NCBI GenBank assembly: GCA_001803815.1 | Contig: MHEL01000117.1 | Location: forward strand, 1-8,435 | Reading direction: 5' to 3' | Source of the DNA: Nitrospirae bacterium RBG_19FT_COMBO_42_15 | GTDB taxonomy: Bacteria > Nitrospirota > CAKKRA01 > 9FT-COMBO-42-15 | Length of the DNA stretch: 8,435 nucleotides | Part shown: positions 8,375-8,435 of the stretch, one piece after another | How the letters are laid out: each line of letters opens with the position of its first letter | Position numbering within the stretch: the first letter of the stretch is position 1 | Position numbers and translations under genes: made by a program | The notes under the pieces: generated by a model | What the model was told of the DNA's origin: nothing | The model's database searches: none | The model's input: only the letters and a program-made list of their open reading frames with translations

Positions 8375-8376
8375 GT

Positions 8377-8435
8377 TTAATCTTCCTTGCTCTGTTTAAT
8401 TAACTCTACATCAAGACACAGGCTCTGCAGCTCTT
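8377..8435 (-). CDS. rpoB: RNA polymerase subunit beta, C-terminal tail (partial)
   Basis: Only the last 18 codons are in the window. They read ELQSLCLDVELIKQSKED followed by TAA at 8377-8379, a frame I found by translating the 74 bases upstream of rpoC. ELQSLCLDVEL matches the conserved end of bacterial beta subunits (E. coli has KEIRSLGINIEL). The position, 15 bp before rpoC on the same strand, is the universal rpoB-rpoC order. The stop lies in frame with the rpoC start. Nothing can be said about the rest of the protein. Confidence 0.93.
   Translation of the reverse strand, partial: ELQSLCLDVELIKQSKED

Overview
The window holds one stretch of the transcription/translation core of a Gram-negative-type bacterium. 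Every gene is on the minus strand, so the region reads from high to low coordinates: the last codons of rpoB, then rpoC, rpsL, rpsG, fusA, and the first three quarters of tuf, which runs off the left edge. This is the rpoBC cluster joined directly to the str operon (S12, S7, EF-G, EF-Tu). No ribosomal protein or L7Ae-like gene lies between rpoC and rpsL, unlike the arrangement in many Firmicutes.

Lineage can only be inferred. RpoC is 1376 residues and has about 178 residues between the two trigger-loop halves, where E. coli carries its SI3 insertion; this points to a Gram-negative lineage. The EF-Tu and S12 sequences resemble those I recall from Nitrospirota and the former deltaproteobacteria. 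EF-Tu also carries a four-cysteine insert in its G domain. I would guess one of those phyla, with low confidence at any finer rank.

Layout. 8377-8435: rpoB tail. 4231-8361: rpoC, starting at TTG behind a strong Shine-Dalgarno. 4087-4230: a 144-bp gap with a textbook sigma70-type promoter (both hexamers consensus, 17-bp spacer) and an AT-rich block upstream of it, giving the str genes their own promoter. 3715-4086: rpsL, starting at GTG. 3213-3683: rpsG. 3044-3212: a 169-bp gap mostly filled by a 107-bp imperfect palindrome that looks like a dispersed intergenic repeat. 947-3043: fusA. 895-946: a 52-bp gap with a second, unrelated GC-rich palindrome and a strong Shine-Dalgarno. 1-894: tuf, partial.

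Together the products are two catalytic subunits of RNA polymerase (beta, beta'), two small-subunit ribosomal proteins (decoding-site S12 and head protein S7), and the two elongation GTPases that deliver aminoacyl-tRNA and drive translocation. Co-transcription couples RNA polymerase output to translation capacity. I found no undescribed system here. The points worth a second look are regulatory or structural: the near-ideal internal promoter, two palindromic repeats placed in essential-operon gaps, the cysteine cluster in EF-Tu, and the strong AUA/GUA codon preference of tuf compared with its neighbours.
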